From Amnibacterium kyonggiense (GTDB lineage Bacteria; Actinomycetota; Actinomycetes; Actinomycetales; Microbacteriaceae), in contig NZ_SOAM01000001.1 in NCBI RefSeq assembly GCF_004364555.1, positions 248,001 through 312,000 of the forward strand: 64,000 nucleotides of DNA, written 5' to 3'. Numbering within the stretch: the stretch's first letter is position 1; each line of letters starts with the position of its first letter. Shown here piece after piece: positions 42,932 through 51,230 of the stretch. Under the pieces are notes generated by a model, which worked only from the letters and a program-made list of their open reading frames with translations, ran no database searches and was not told where the DNA came from. The translations under genes were made by a program, and so were the position numbers.

Positions 42932-42971
42932 GAGACCACCCCGGACGAAAGGTCCACTCCGGGGTGGTCTC
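42932..42971. terminator. Hairpin after the methyltransferase gene
   Basis: Perfect 14-bp arms (42932-42945 and 42958-42971) with a 12-nt loop, 24 bp after the methyltransferase stop. Its right arm runs into the dispersed repeat at 42965, so terminator and repeat are fused. Confidence 0.65.
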
Positions 42972-42999
42972 GAGGCTCGCTGCGCTCGCACCTCGACCA
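42965..42999. repeat. Dispersed 35-bp palindromic repeat, copy 3
   Basis: Third copy of the palindrome seen at 5104 and 35176, with a G at the variable central position. It lies between convergent genes (methyltransferase and rocD). Confidence 0.85.
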
Positions 43000-43055
43000 A
43001 CGGGTGGCGCGGAGCGACGCGGGCGGGGCGGGTGGCGCGGAGCGACGCGCGGCCG

Positions 43056-44243
43056 CTACGAGCGGAGGGCGCCCTCGAAGACGTCGATCGCGTGGTGGAG
43101 GTCGGACTCCTCGATGACGATCGGGGGCGCGAAGCGCACGGTCTGGCCGTGGGTGTCTTTCGCGAGGACGCCGCCGGCCATCATCCGCTCGCAGACCTCG
43201 CGCGCGGTGCCGACCGCGGGGTCGATGTCGACGCCCGCCCAGAGGCCGCGGACGCGGACGGCGGTGACGCCGTGCCCGATGAGCGGCTCCAGTCGCGCGC
43301 GGAGGACCTCGCCGAGCTCGCGGGCGCGGCGCTGCGGCTCGCCCGTGGCGAGCATGCGGACGACCTCCAGGCCGACGGCCGCGGCGAGCGGGTTGCCGCC
43401 GAAGGTCGACCCGTGCTCGCCGGGCCGGAGGACGCCGAGCACGTCGTCGTCGCCCACCACGGCCGACACCGGGACGATGCCGCCGCCGAGCGCCTTGCCG
43501 AGGAGGTAGAGGTCCGGCACGACGCCGACCAGGTCGCAGGCGAAGGTGGCGCCGACGCGGCCGAGGCCGGACTGGATCTCGTCCGCGATCATGAGCACGT
43601 TCCGCTCGTCGCAGAGGCGGCGCACGGCGGGCAGGTAGTCGTCCGGCGGCACGACGACGCCGGCCTCGCCCTGCACGGGCTCGAGCAGGACGGCGACCGT
43701 GGTGTCGTCGATCGCGGCCTCGAGCGCCTCCGCCGAGCCGTACGGCACCATCCGGAAGCCCGGCGTGTACGGGCCGAAGCCCTCGCGCGCCGACGGGTCG
43801 TCGCTGAACGAGACGATCGTGGTGGTGCGGCCGTGGAAGTTGCCGCTCGCGACGACGATCGTCGCAGCGCCGTCCGGCACGCCCTTCACCCGGTAGCCCC
43901 AGGCGCGGGCGACCTTGATGCCGGACTCGACGGCCTCGGCGCCGGTGTTCATCGGCAGCACCATCGTCTTGCCGGCGAGGGCGGCGAGCTCCCGGGCGAA
44001 CGGCTCGAGCCGGTCGTTCTCGAAGGCGCGGCTGACGAGCGTCACCCGGTCGAGCTGCGCCTTCGCCGCGGCGATCAGCTGCGGGTGCCCGTGCCCGAAG
44101 TTCACGGCGGAGTAGGCGGCGAGCAGGTCGAGGTAGCGGCGACCGTCCGAGTCGACGACCCACGCGCCCTCGCCCGTCGCGATCTCGACGGGCAGCGGGT
44201 GGTAGTTGTGCGCGAGCGCGCTGCGCTCTTCCACGGCGCTCAT
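43056..44243 (-). CDS. rocD: Ornithine--oxo-acid aminotransferase
   Basis: 395 residues from ATG 44243, overlapping the DDAH-like stop (ATGA). PLP class III aminotransferase: AYSAVNFGHGHP, MNTGAEAVESGIKVARAWGY, GNFHGRT, EPVQGEAGVVVPP, LMIADEIQSGLGR and the Schiff-base region LLGKALGGGIVPVSA, then GSTFGGNPLAAA. It converts ornithine and 2-oxoglutarate to glutamate semialdehyde and glutamate. Co-transcribed with a dimethylarginase-like gene. Confidence 0.95.
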   Translation of the reverse strand: MSAVEERSALAHNYHPLPVEIATGEGAWVVDSDGRRYLDLLAAYSAVNFGHGHPQLIAAAKAQLDRVTLVSRAFENDRLEPFARELAALAGKTMVLPMNTGAEAVESGIKVARAWGYRVKGVPDGAATIVVASGNFHGRTTTIVSFSDDPSAREGFGPYTPGFRMVPYGSAEALEAAIDDTTVAVLLEPVQGEAGVVVPPDDYLPAVRRLCDERNVLMIADEIQSGLGRVGATFACDLVGVVPDLYLLGKALGGGIVPVSAVVGDDDVLGVLRPGEHGSTFGGNPLAAAVGLEVVRMLATGEPQRRARELGEVLRARLEPLIGHGVTAVRVRGLWAGVDIDPAVGTAREVCERMMAGGVLAKDTHGQTVRFAPPIVIEESDLHHAIDVFEGALRS

Positions 44244-45091
44244 CGGTCGCCCCGCAGCTCGAGCGTGCAGCACTTGACCCCGCCGCCGCCGAGCAGCAGC
44301 TCGGCCAGGTCGAGGCCGATCGGGGTGTAGCCCCGCTCCTTCAGCGAGGCCTCGAAGCCGACGGCGCGGGAGGCAATGACGACGTTGCGGCCGTCGGAGA
44401 TCGAGTTGAGGCCGAGCCAGCGAGCGTCCTCGAGGCCGACCTCGATCGCGTCCGGGTAGCGGCGGTGCAGCTCGGCGCGGCTCACGTCGTCGAACGCCTC
44501 GGGCAGGAACGCGATGTTCGCGTCCGCGCCCGTCGGGTCGAGCACGGCGAGCGCGGTGTCCAGGTGGTAGAACCGCGGGTCGACGAGGCGGAGGGTCACG
44601 ACCTCCCGGCCCGTGACCTGCGCCAGCTCCGCGTGGCTCTCCACGCTCGTGCGGAAGCCGGTGCCGGCGAGGATCACGTCGCCGACGAGGAGGAAGTCGC
44701 CCTCGCCCTCGTTGACCTCCCGCGCCTCGTGGACGCGGAAGCCGTGCTCGGCGAACCAGGCGCCGTAGGCGGGGCCCTCGGGCTGGCGCTCCGGGTGGGT
44801 GAACCTCGCCGTGTAGGCGACGCCGTCGAGCGTGAAGCCGCCGTTCGCGGCGTAGACCATGTCGGGCAGGCCGGCGATCGGGTCGATCAGCTCGACGTCG
44901 TGACCGAGGCCGACGTAGGCGTCGTACAGGGTCTGCCACTGGCCGAGGGCGACCGACGTGTCGGTCGGGTCCTCCGGGTTCATCCAGGGGTTGATCCGGT
45001 ACGCCACGGTGAAGTGCTCGGGACGGCACATCAGGAAGCGGCGCCGGAGGGCGGTCCGCCCGGCGACGGCGGAGGGTGCGGGAAGCGACAC
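44240..45091 (-). CDS. DDAH/arginine-deiminase-fold amidinohydrolase
   Basis: 283 residues from GTG 45091 (GAGAGGA upstream). RRFLMCRPEHFTVAYRINPWMNP at the start (first part FLMCRPEHF), VYAANGGFTLDG, GEGDFLLVGDVILAG, FYHLDTALAVLDP (catalytic His) and the C-terminal GGGGVKCCTLELR (catalytic Cys) match the DDAH/CtlX family. It probably hydrolyses dimethylarginine or arginine to citrulline or a related product feeding the adjacent RocD route. The annotation is often N-dimethylarginine dimethylaminohydrolase. Confidence 0.88.
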   Translation of the reverse strand: MSLPAPSAVAGRTALRRRFLMCRPEHFTVAYRINPWMNPEDPTDTSVALGQWQTLYDAYVGLGHDVELIDPIAGLPDMVYAANGGFTLDGVAYTARFTHPERQPEGPAYGAWFAEHGFRVHEAREVNEGEGDFLLVGDVILAGTGFRTSVESHAELAQVTGREVVTLRLVDPRFYHLDTALAVLDPTGADANIAFLPEAFDDVSRAELHRRYPDAIEVGLEDARWLGLNSISDGRNVVIASRAVGFEASLKERGYTPIGLDLAELLLGGGGVKCCTLELRGDR

Positions 45092-45166
45092 GACGGTCCT
45101 CTCGGGGTGCAGCGGAAGCTGGACGTGCCGGACCAGGTCGACGGCGCATCCAGTGTGACCCGAGGA

Positions 45167-45194
45167 CTGCGCAATCGGCGCCAGACCTGCGCAA
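45167..45194. promoter_or_regulatory. Two CTGCGCAA boxes, possible AsnC/Lrp site
   Basis: CTGCGCAA occurs at 45167-45174 and again at 45187-45194, 20 bp apart (two helical turns), about 80-105 bp upstream of the DDAH-like start. Two-turn spacing suits a dimeric Lrp-type regulator; an AsnC-family gene lies 550 bp away. Confidence 0.45.
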
Positions 45195-45268
45195 CGATCG
45201 TGCGGCCGAACTGCTCTGACTGATCTTTCCGTGCGTTGTACCGCCGATCGACGGTGCGGACCGCGCGA

Positions 45269-45634
45269 TCAGCGGTGACCGGGCACGCGGTGCGGCGTGC
45301 CGGCCACGCCCGCGCTCACACCGCCGGCGCCGGCGAGGCGTCGCTGGGCCTCCCGCGCCCGCATGGCCTCGATCCGCTCGACCGCGCGCCGGTGCCGCCG
45401 GACGCCCCGCCGGCCGCGGACGACGAGGAACAGCCCGAGCGCGAGCAGCAGGGCGCCGCCGAGCATCGGCCAGAAGGCCGCGACCGACACGAACCCGATC
45501 ACGAGCTCGGCGACGAAGCCGGGGATGGAGCCGACGTGCACGACGAGGACGAGCGCGCCGACGAAGGCCATCGTGCCGCCGACGCCGATCTCCACCCGCG
45601 ACGGGGTGGGCGGTGCGGATGCACGACTGGACAC
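45269..45634 (-). CDS. Small two-helix membrane protein
   Basis: 121 residues from GTG 45634; TACGGT lies 6 nt upstream, supporting the start. Two hydrophobic segments (about 20-40, MAFVGALVLVVHVGSIPGF, and 45-70, FVSVAAFWPMLGGALLLALG) are followed by a strongly basic tail (RGRRGVRRHRR) and a C-terminal Ala/Gly stretch. No family recognised. It lies between the arginine operon and the asnC gene. Confidence 0.65.
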   Translation of the reverse strand: MSSRASAPPTPSRVEIGVGGTMAFVGALVLVVHVGSIPGFVAELVIGFVSVAAFWPMLGGALLLALGLFLVVRGRRGVRRHRRAVERIEAMRAREAQRRLAGAGGVSAGVAGTPHRVPGHR

Positions 45635-45731
45635 GGCGCGACCGTATGCCGCCGAGCGGACCGACCGCCCTCCCCAGTCCGGGTCGGGCGCAGCGATGCT
45701 GCGTCGAGGACCTGGTCGACGCAACGACCCG

Positions 45732-45737
45732 TAGGGT
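45732..45737 (+). promoter_or_regulatory. -10 element of the AsnC gene, leaderless spacing
   Basis: TAGGGT followed by 6 nt and ATG 45744. Confidence 0.5.
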
Positions 45738-45743
45738 CGGCGC

Positions 45744-46181
45744 ATGGATGCCATCGACTCCCGCATCATCGACCTGCTGAAGCGCAACGCGCGCTCCGCG
45801 TACGGCGACATCGGCGCCGTGGTGGGCCTGTCGGCGTCCGCGGTGAAGCGCCGGGTCGACCGCCTGCTGGCCGAGGGCGTCATCCGCTCCTTCACCGTGC
45901 AGGTCGACCCCGCGACCGAGGGGATGAGCACCGAGGCGTGGGTCGAGCTGTTCTGCCGCGGCACCGTCTCCCCCACCGAGCTGCGCCGCATCCTCTCCGC
46001 CGTGCCGGAGGTCGTCTACGCCGGCACCGTGACCGGCAGCGCGGACGCGATCGTGCACATGCGGAGTCGTGACATCCCGAGCCTGGAGCTCGCGCTCGAG
46101 CGCGTCCGTGTGGCGCCGAACGTCGACCACACCCGCAGCGCGATCGTCCTGTCGCGGCTCGTGAACCGCACGGCGGGCTGA
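45744..46181 (+). CDS. AsnC/Lrp-family transcriptional regulator
   Basis: 145 residues. N-terminal HTH (RIIDLLKRNARSAYGDIG, LSASAVKRRVDRLL) and a C-terminal RAM ligand domain (VYAGTVTGSADAIVHMRSRD). Lrp-type proteins sense amino acids and regulate their metabolism. Location beside the ornithine/arginine operon makes that operon the best candidate target. Confidence 0.92.
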   Translation: MDAIDSRIIDLLKRNARSAYGDIGAVVGLSASAVKRRVDRLLAEGVIRSFTVQVDPATEGMSTEAWVELFCRGTVSPTELRRILSAVPEVVYAGTVTGSADAIVHMRSRDIPSLELALERVRVAPNVDHTRSAIVLSRLVNRTAG

Positions 46182-46517
46182 TCCGGCGCCGATTCCGCTG
46201 AGCGGGATTCCGCGGAGCACCCGCAGAACGGACCGTCGCACCCTGGGAATCCCGGGCACGACCTGGGGTTCGTGTCTCGATCCGGCAACACGCTCGGCGC
46301 GTCGTCGGCGCCGGACGCCCTCGATCCACTAAGCGCGCATTCGCCTCGTCGTGATCCTCCTGTTACCTTCCTCGGCGACCTCCGCGGCCCGATCACCACC
46401 CGGGCTGCGAGCCATCAGGCGCGCCCCCCATCGCGGCCGACGACCACCCCGTCCGGCCTGCCTCCGGCGCGCCCGCGGCACGCCCTCGGGCGGCCGCCCG
46501 ACCCGAGGAGATCCCCA
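46182..46517. other. Non-coding leader upstream of the NlpC/P60 gene
   Basis: 336 bp. TACCTT at 46364-46369 is a plausible -10, which would give a leader of about 140 nt before GTG 46518, rich in G and C and able to fold. Shorter inverted segments occur near 46195-46250. Actinobacterial NlpC/P60 genes often carry c-di-AMP riboswitches, but I could not recognise that motif here. Confidence 0.45.
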
Positions 46518-47312
46518 GTGCCCCGAAGGACGATCAGGACCGCCGCGATCGCACTGACCGGAGCGGCGACCGCCGCGACCGTCGCCGCCGGATGCCTGCT
46601 GGGCGCCGCGCACGCGGCCCCGCCGGCGCAGCCCGCAGCGGCTGCCTCCCCCGACACCGCCGCCGTGGTGCAGGTCGTCCGCACGCGGCTGACGGTGCTC
46701 GAGACGCAGGCCGACGCCGCCGGTCGCGCCGCCCAGCTCGCGGACGAGGCGGTGCTCGAGCACGACACCGCGGCGAACCGCGCCGCGGCCGACCGCGCCG
46801 AGGCCGCCCTCGCCACGCTGGCGGATTCGCAGACGCCCGAGCTCACGCGCCTGCTCGACCGCCTCACCGCCCTCGGGGTCCGGGTCGACGACCCCGCCTC
46901 CGACGGCGCGACCGCCACGACGGCGGCGCTGGTCGGCAAGACGCGCGCGCTGCGGGCCGTCTCCTTCGCCCGCAAGCAGATCGGCGACCCCTACGGCTTC
47001 GCGAAGGCGGGCCCGGGCCGCTGGGACTGCTCCGGCCTCACCATGAAGGCCTACACGGCCGTGCACGTCTCCATCGGCGGCCACAGCGCGACCGCGCAGT
47101 GGCGCAAGGCGAAGCAGCGCCACGACCTGAAGGCCTGGAAGCAGCGCAAGCCGGGCGACCTCATCTTCTACGGCCGCCCCGGCGCCGTGTACCACGTGGC
47201 GATCTACGTCGGCCACGGCCGGATGATCGAGGCGCCGTACCCCGGCAAGCGGGTGCGCGAGGTCAAGGTCCGCAACGCCGGCCGGCTCTCGCAGGTGGCG
47301 CGCCCGGCCTGA
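46518..47312 (+). CDS. Secreted NlpC/P60 peptidoglycan hydrolase
   Basis: 264 residues from GTG 46518 (GAGGAG at good spacing). Signal peptide to about 34 (LLGAAHAAPPA), a helical segment rich in Ala (about 45-140), then the NlpC/P60 domain: GRWDCSGLTMKAY (catalytic Cys), PGDLIFYGRPGAVYHVAIYVG (His region; shown in part as VYHVAIYVG) and MIEAPYPGK. Should cleave gamma-D-Glu-diaminoacid bonds in stem peptides during cell separation. Confidence 0.9.
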   Translation: MPRRTIRTAAIALTGAATAATVAAGCLLGAAHAAPPAQPAAAASPDTAAVVQVVRTRLTVLETQADAAGRAAQLADEAVLEHDTAANRAAADRAEAALATLADSQTPELTRLLDRLTALGVRVDDPASDGATATTAALVGKTRALRAVSFARKQIGDPYGFAKAGPGRWDCSGLTMKAYTAVHVSIGGHSATAQWRKAKQRHDLKAWKQRKPGDLIFYGRPGAVYHVAIYVGHGRMIEAPYPGKRVREVKVRNAGRLSQVARPA

Positions 47313-47378
47313 CCGCGCGGGGCGCGCGGAGGCCCTCGGTACGCTCGAGCGGTCCGTGTTCGAGCGCCGAGGAGCGGA

Positions 47379-48608
47379 ATGCCCGTCGACCCCACCGATC
47401 CCGACCTCCCGCTGTACGGGGCGTCGCCGCTGACCGCCTACGCGCGCTACTGGAAGCGGTACGTCGTGTTCACAGGGCGGGCGAGCCTGTCCGAGTACTG
47501 GTGGTCCGTGCTGCTCAGCTCGGTCATCGCGATCGCGCTCGGCGTGCTGGGCGGGATCCTGCTCGCGGTCGGCGCCGCGCTGGCCCAGCAGGGCTCGGCT
47601 GCGGCGGCGATCCCGAACGCCCTCGGCGCGGTGCTCCTGTTCGCCCTCGTCGCCTTCGCCCTGGCGCAGATCGTGCCCGGGATCGCGATCTCGGTCCGGC
47701 GGCTGCACGACGCGAACCTGTCGGGGCTGCTCTACCTGCTCGCGTTCATCCCCTCGGTCGGCGGCCTGATCCTCCTCGTGCTGAACGTGCTGCCGTCGAA
47801 TCCGGAGGGCCGCCGCTTCGACGCCGGCGCACCCCTCTGGCAGCCGGTGATGCCGCAGCCCGTCGTCGCGTCCGGGGCGGCCGCTCGCCCCGCGCCGACC
47901 CCGGCGCCCGTGAACGGCGGCTTCGACGCCTGGCCGGCCCCGTCCGCACCGCCGCCCGCGACGGCGCCGCTGCCCGTCACGCCGCTCGTGGACGCCGCGC
48001 CGGAGCCGGACGACGCGATCGTCGCCGCGTGGAGGACCGTCGGCCGCGTGGACCGGGTCGAGGCGAAGCTCGGCATGCAGCCGTCGTGGCGCCGGCAGGC
48101 CTACCTCATCGTCCGTCGTGACGACGGCGTCGAGATCCTGACGACCGACGGGCTCGGCGAGGAGGAGGGGGCCGCGGCCCTCGGCGCCGGCGCGGAGGTC
48201 TACCTCGCGGGCCGGGACCTCGGCGCGACCCCGGAGGACGTCGCGGACGGCTGGCGCTTCACGCTCGTCGCCGCGGTCGCGCGACGCATCGGCGCGAGCG
48301 GGATGCACCTGCCCGCGGAGCTCGAGCAGTACGGCGCGCTCTCGATGTCCGTGCCGGCCGACGCCCCCGCCGAGTGGCGCACGCCGGACGGCGGCGTCGG
48401 CGTCCTGATCGGGGTCGGGCTGCCCGGCGTGCCCGAGGCCGTCGCCACGACGGCCGGGGAGGTCCGCCTCGTCGGCCTGGTGCCCCTGCGGCCGGAGGAG
48501 CTGCAGCGCATCCTCGACGGCGGCCGCGACGCCCGCTCGGCGATCGCCGGGCGCCTCGCCGCGCTGCCGCCGGCCGTCCTCACCGATCCGGCGCGGCCCG
48601 CGGTCTGA
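47379..48608 (+). CDS. DUF805 membrane protein with unknown C-terminal domain
   Basis: 409 residues from ATG 47379 (GAGGAGCGGA upstream). The N-terminal DUF805 domain (about 15-140) has YWKRYVVFTGRASLSEYWW, ISVRRLHDANLSGLL and the last hydrophobic segment IPSVGGLILLVLNVLPSNPEG. A Pro/Ala linker (about 155-205) leads to a soluble domain of about 200 residues (VDRVEAKLGMQPSWRRQAYL, GMHLPAELEQYGAL, VRLVGLVPLRPEEL) that I do not recognise. The fusion puts this domain in the cytoplasm. Confidence 0.75.
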   Translation: MPVDPTDPDLPLYGASPLTAYARYWKRYVVFTGRASLSEYWWSVLLSSVIAIALGVLGGILLAVGAALAQQGSAAAAIPNALGAVLLFALVAFALAQIVPGIAISVRRLHDANLSGLLYLLAFIPSVGGLILLVLNVLPSNPEGRRFDAGAPLWQPVMPQPVVASGAAARPAPTPAPVNGGFDAWPAPSAPPPATAPLPVTPLVDAAPEPDDAIVAAWRTVGRVDRVEAKLGMQPSWRRQAYLIVRRDDGVEILTTDGLGEEEGAAALGAGAEVYLAGRDLGATPEDVADGWRFTLVAAVARRIGASGMHLPAELEQYGALSMSVPADAPAEWRTPDGGVGVLIGVGLPGVPEAVATTAGEVRLVGLVPLRPEELQRILDGGRDARSAIAGRLAALPPAVLTDPARPAV

Positions 48609-48614
48609 CGCCGG

Positions 48615-49571
48615 TCAGTGGAAGCGGTGGTCCTGCGGGGCCAGCCGCTGCGCGCGCCGCGGCGGACCGACCCCGCTCGCGACGATGAGCCGCATGACCC
48701 GCTGCCGGTGCCCCCGCCACGGCTCCAGCAGCTCGAGCATCCCCGCGTCGTCGACCTTCCTGCCGATGAGCGCGGTGCCGACGATGCCGGGCAGGTGGAG
48801 GTCGCCGAAGCTCGGCGCGTCCGGGTCGCCGTGCGAGCGCTGGCTCGTCTCCGCCGCGGTCCAGATGCCGACGCCGGGCACGCTGCGGAGTCGCTGCGCG
48901 ATCTCCGCGCCGCCGCGGCCCAGCGCGAGCGTGCGCTCGAGGCCGGGGGCGACGGCCGTGGCCGCCATCACCGCGGCGGAGCGCTTCGGATCGACACCGG
49001 CCCGGTGCCAGTCCCAGGAGGGGACCCGGCGCCAGGTGCTCGCGGACGGCGCGACGCGCATGCCCTCGGGCGCCGGTCCCGGTGCGGCCTCGCCGTGCCG
49101 CCGGACCAGCCACGCCCAGGCGCGGTGGGCGTCGACCGTCGCGACCTTCTGCTCCAGGATCGCCGCGACGAGCATCTCGAGCACCTGGCGGCACCGCGTC
49201 AGCCGCAGGCCCTCGTGGCGGCGCAGGGTCTCCGCGAGCAGCGGCACCGCGGCGACGTCGAGGTCGTCCCACTCGTCGCCCGCGCCGAGCAGCTCCGGCA
49301 CGCCGTCGATGGCCCACTCGGCGCCATCGCCCCAGGCGTACGCGTGCACGGACCCGTCCGCGTGCTGCGCGAGGCGCAGGGTCGCGGGCCCGTCGGGGGT
49401 GCGGACTGCCCGCCAGACCACGGGCCGGTCGAGCTCGCGGCGGTAGGTCGGGTCGCCGGCGCCGCGGCGCAGCACCCGCACGGTGGCGATCAGATCGACC
49501 GGCGCGGCCGGCGCATAGACCGTGCGCACGACGCGCTCGGCCGCGATCGTCGCGCCCGCCGTCCCCCGCAC
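48615..49571 (-). CDS. AlkA-like DNA-3-methyladenine glycosylase
   Basis: 318 residues from GTG 49571. C-terminal HhH-GPD fold: EMLVAAILEQKV, hairpin LRSVPGVGIWTAAE and the catalytic aspartate region PSFGDLHLPGIVG. The N-terminal about 110 residues form the AlkA-type beta domain (VWRAVRTPDGPATLRLAQ). Removes alkylated purines from DNA in base excision repair. Divergent from the PNPOx-fold gene. Confidence 0.85.
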   Translation of the reverse strand: MRGTAGATIAAERVVRTVYAPAAPVDLIATVRVLRRGAGDPTYRRELDRPVVWRAVRTPDGPATLRLAQHADGSVHAYAWGDGAEWAIDGVPELLGAGDEWDDLDVAAVPLLAETLRRHEGLRLTRCRQVLEMLVAAILEQKVATVDAHRAWAWLVRRHGEAAPGPAPEGMRVAPSASTWRRVPSWDWHRAGVDPKRSAAVMAATAVAPGLERTLALGRGGAEIAQRLRSVPGVGIWTAAETSQRSHGDPDAPSFGDLHLPGIVGTALIGRKVDDAGMLELLEPWRGHRQRVMRLIVASGVGPPRRAQRLAPQDHRFH

Positions 49572-49663
49572 CCGGCCAGCGTAGATCGCGCGAACGACAG
49601 GCGTGTGGTTCGTGCGCGCTTCGTCGCAGGGCGCACGCGCAGGGTTCTCGCCCGTCGGTCGGC

Positions 49664-49669
49664 TACCGT
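49664..49669 (+). promoter_or_regulatory. -10 element at leaderless spacing
   Basis: TACCGT followed by 7 nt and the ATG at 49677. Confidence 0.5.
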
Positions 49670-49676
49670 CCGGCGG

Positions 49677-50165
49677 ATGGCGACCAAGGAAGAGCTCGAA
49701 CAGCTCGGCACGATCATCGGCAAGGCGCGGATCGGCATCATCACCACCGTCAACGAGCACGGCGCGCTCGTGAGCCGGCCGATGTCGGTCAAGGACCGGG
49801 AGTTCGACGGCGACCTCTGGTTCTTCACCGAGGACCCGTCGCACAAGACGGACGAGGTCCGCGCGAACCCGCAGGTGAACGTCGCGCTCGACTCCGGCAA
49901 GGGCTGGGTGTCGATCGCCGGGGAGGCGTCGATCGTCAAGGACCCGGCGAAGATCGACGAGCTCTGGGACACCGGCGCCGAGGCCTGGTTCGAGGACGGA
50001 CGCCAGGATCCGAAGGTCGCGCTGCTCAAGGTGACGGCGCACACGGCCGAGTACTGGGCGACCGACGCCCCGACGCCGCTCGTGCTCCTCAAGTACGCGA
50101 AGGCCGCGGTCACGGGCGGCCGCCCGGACGTGGGCGAGGCGCGCACCGTCGACCTCGACGGCTGA
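49677..50165 (+). CDS. Pyridoxamine 5'-phosphate oxidase-fold general stress protein
   Basis: 162 residues. The split-barrel flavin fold is indicated by IGIITTVNEHGALVSRPMS, DLWFFTEDPSHKTDEV, NVALDSGKGWVSIAGEA and EAWFEDGRQDPKVALLKV, as in the YdaG/GSP26 group. Such proteins bind FMN or F420 and are induced by general stress. Followed immediately by an oxidoreductase gene. Confidence 0.9.
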   Translation: MATKEELEQLGTIIGKARIGIITTVNEHGALVSRPMSVKDREFDGDLWFFTEDPSHKTDEVRANPQVNVALDSGKGWVSIAGEASIVKDPAKIDELWDTGAEAWFEDGRQDPKVALLKVTAHTAEYWATDAPTPLVLLKYAKAAVTGGRPDVGEARTVDLDG

Positions 50166-50167
50166 CC

Positions 50168-51103
50168 GTGCGGGCGATCGTCGCGTCCGAGGCGGGCGCA
50201 CCGGCGGCGCTCGGCGACCGTGCCGAACCGGACGGGCACGTCCTCACGGCGCTCTGGTCGTCCCTCAACTACAAGGACGCCCTCGCACTGCGGGGGCGTC
50301 CCGGTGTGCTGCGGTCGCTGCCGCTCGTGCCCGGCATCGACGTCGTCGGCCGGGACGCGGCGGGTGAGGTCGTCGTGGTGACCGGCGCCGGGCTCGGCGA
50401 GCGGACCGACGGCGGGCTGGCGGAGCGCGTCGCGATCGATCCGGCGACGGCCGTGCCCGTCCCGGCGCCGTTCACGCCGCAGCAGGCCGCCGGGATCGGC
50501 ACGGCTGGCGTCACCGCGGCGCTGGCGGTCGCGGCGCTCGAGCGCGACGGCCTCCCCGACGGCCCGGTGCTCGTGACCGGCGCGGGAGGCGGGGTCGGCG
50601 GCTTCGCGATCGCCCTGCTCGCGGCGGCGGGCCGCGAGGTGCACGCCGCGACGGGACGCGCGGACGCGATCGGGGACCACCTCCGCGCGCTGGGCGCCTC
50701 GCGGGTGGTCGACCGACTGCCCGCGGAGCCGGGCCGGCCGCTGCAGAAGGCCGTCTGGGCCGGCGTCGTCGACTCCCTCGGTGGCGGTGCGCTCGTGAAC
50801 GCGATCGCGCAGACCCTCCCCGGCGGCACCGTCGCGGCGTGCGGGCTCGCGGCCTCGCCGGACCTGCCGGGCACGGTGCTGCCGTTCATCCTGCGCGGTG
50901 CGACCCTCGCGGGGATCTTCTCCGTCGACCTCCCTGCGGCACGGCGCCGCGCGGCGTGGGACCTGCTCGCCGAGCGGATCGACGGCGCCGTCGTCGACCG
51001 GCTCACCGAGCGCGTCGTCGAGCTCGCCGAGGCGCCCGCGGTCGCGGAGGACGTGCTCGCGGGCGCCGTGCGCGGGCGGGTCGTGGTGCGGATCGCACCG
51101 TGA
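50168..51103 (+). CDS. YhdH/AcuI-type medium-chain oxidoreductase
   Basis: 311 residues from GTG 50168, 2 bp after the previous stop. MDR fold: SLNYKDALALRGRPGV, PLVPGIDVVG, VTGAGGGVGGFAIALLAAAG (NADP site) and GATLAGIFSVDLPAARR. Members of this branch reduce acryloyl-CoA or quinone-like enones with NADPH. Likely one transcript with the PNPOx-fold gene. Confidence 0.9.
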   Translation: MRAIVASEAGAPAALGDRAEPDGHVLTALWSSLNYKDALALRGRPGVLRSLPLVPGIDVVGRDAAGEVVVVTGAGLGERTDGGLAERVAIDPATAVPVPAPFTPQQAAGIGTAGVTAALAVAALERDGLPDGPVLVTGAGGGVGGFAIALLAAAGREVHAATGRADAIGDHLRALGASRVVDRLPAEPGRPLQKAVWAGVVDSLGGGALVNAIAQTLPGGTVAACGLAASPDLPGTVLPFILRGATLAGIFSVDLPAARRRAAWDLLAERIDGAVVDRLTERVVELAEAPAVAEDVLAGAVRGRVVVRIAP

Positions 51104-51207
51104 GCGGCACGACCGTCGTACCGGCGTCCGCGGACGCCTTCGACGACGTGGAGCTCGCGCTCGGGGCTCGCGGAGACGAGCCACCCCGTCGCCGTGCCCG
51201 GTCATGA
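51100..51207 (+). pseudogene. N-terminal remnant of a GNAT-like gene
   Basis: A 35-residue frame starts at GTG 51100, overlapping the oxidoreductase stop (GTGA). It reads VVPASADAFDDVELALGARGDEP and then an arginine-rich end. The first 27 residues resemble the N terminus of a GNAT-type acetyltransferase family that starts with VVPA..W.DL..VFGTRGDP. The rest of that family's sequence is absent before the lacI gene, so this is probably a 3'-truncated relic. Confidence 0.35.
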
Positions 51208-51230
51208 CCCTCGCGGCCTGAGCCGTCCCG

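Noticed and set aside
46182-46517. c-di-AMP riboswitch expected upstream of an NlpC/P60 gene
   Set aside because: The conserved sequence elements of that riboswitch could not be found by eye. A covariance-model search with the ydaO/yuaA model would decide.
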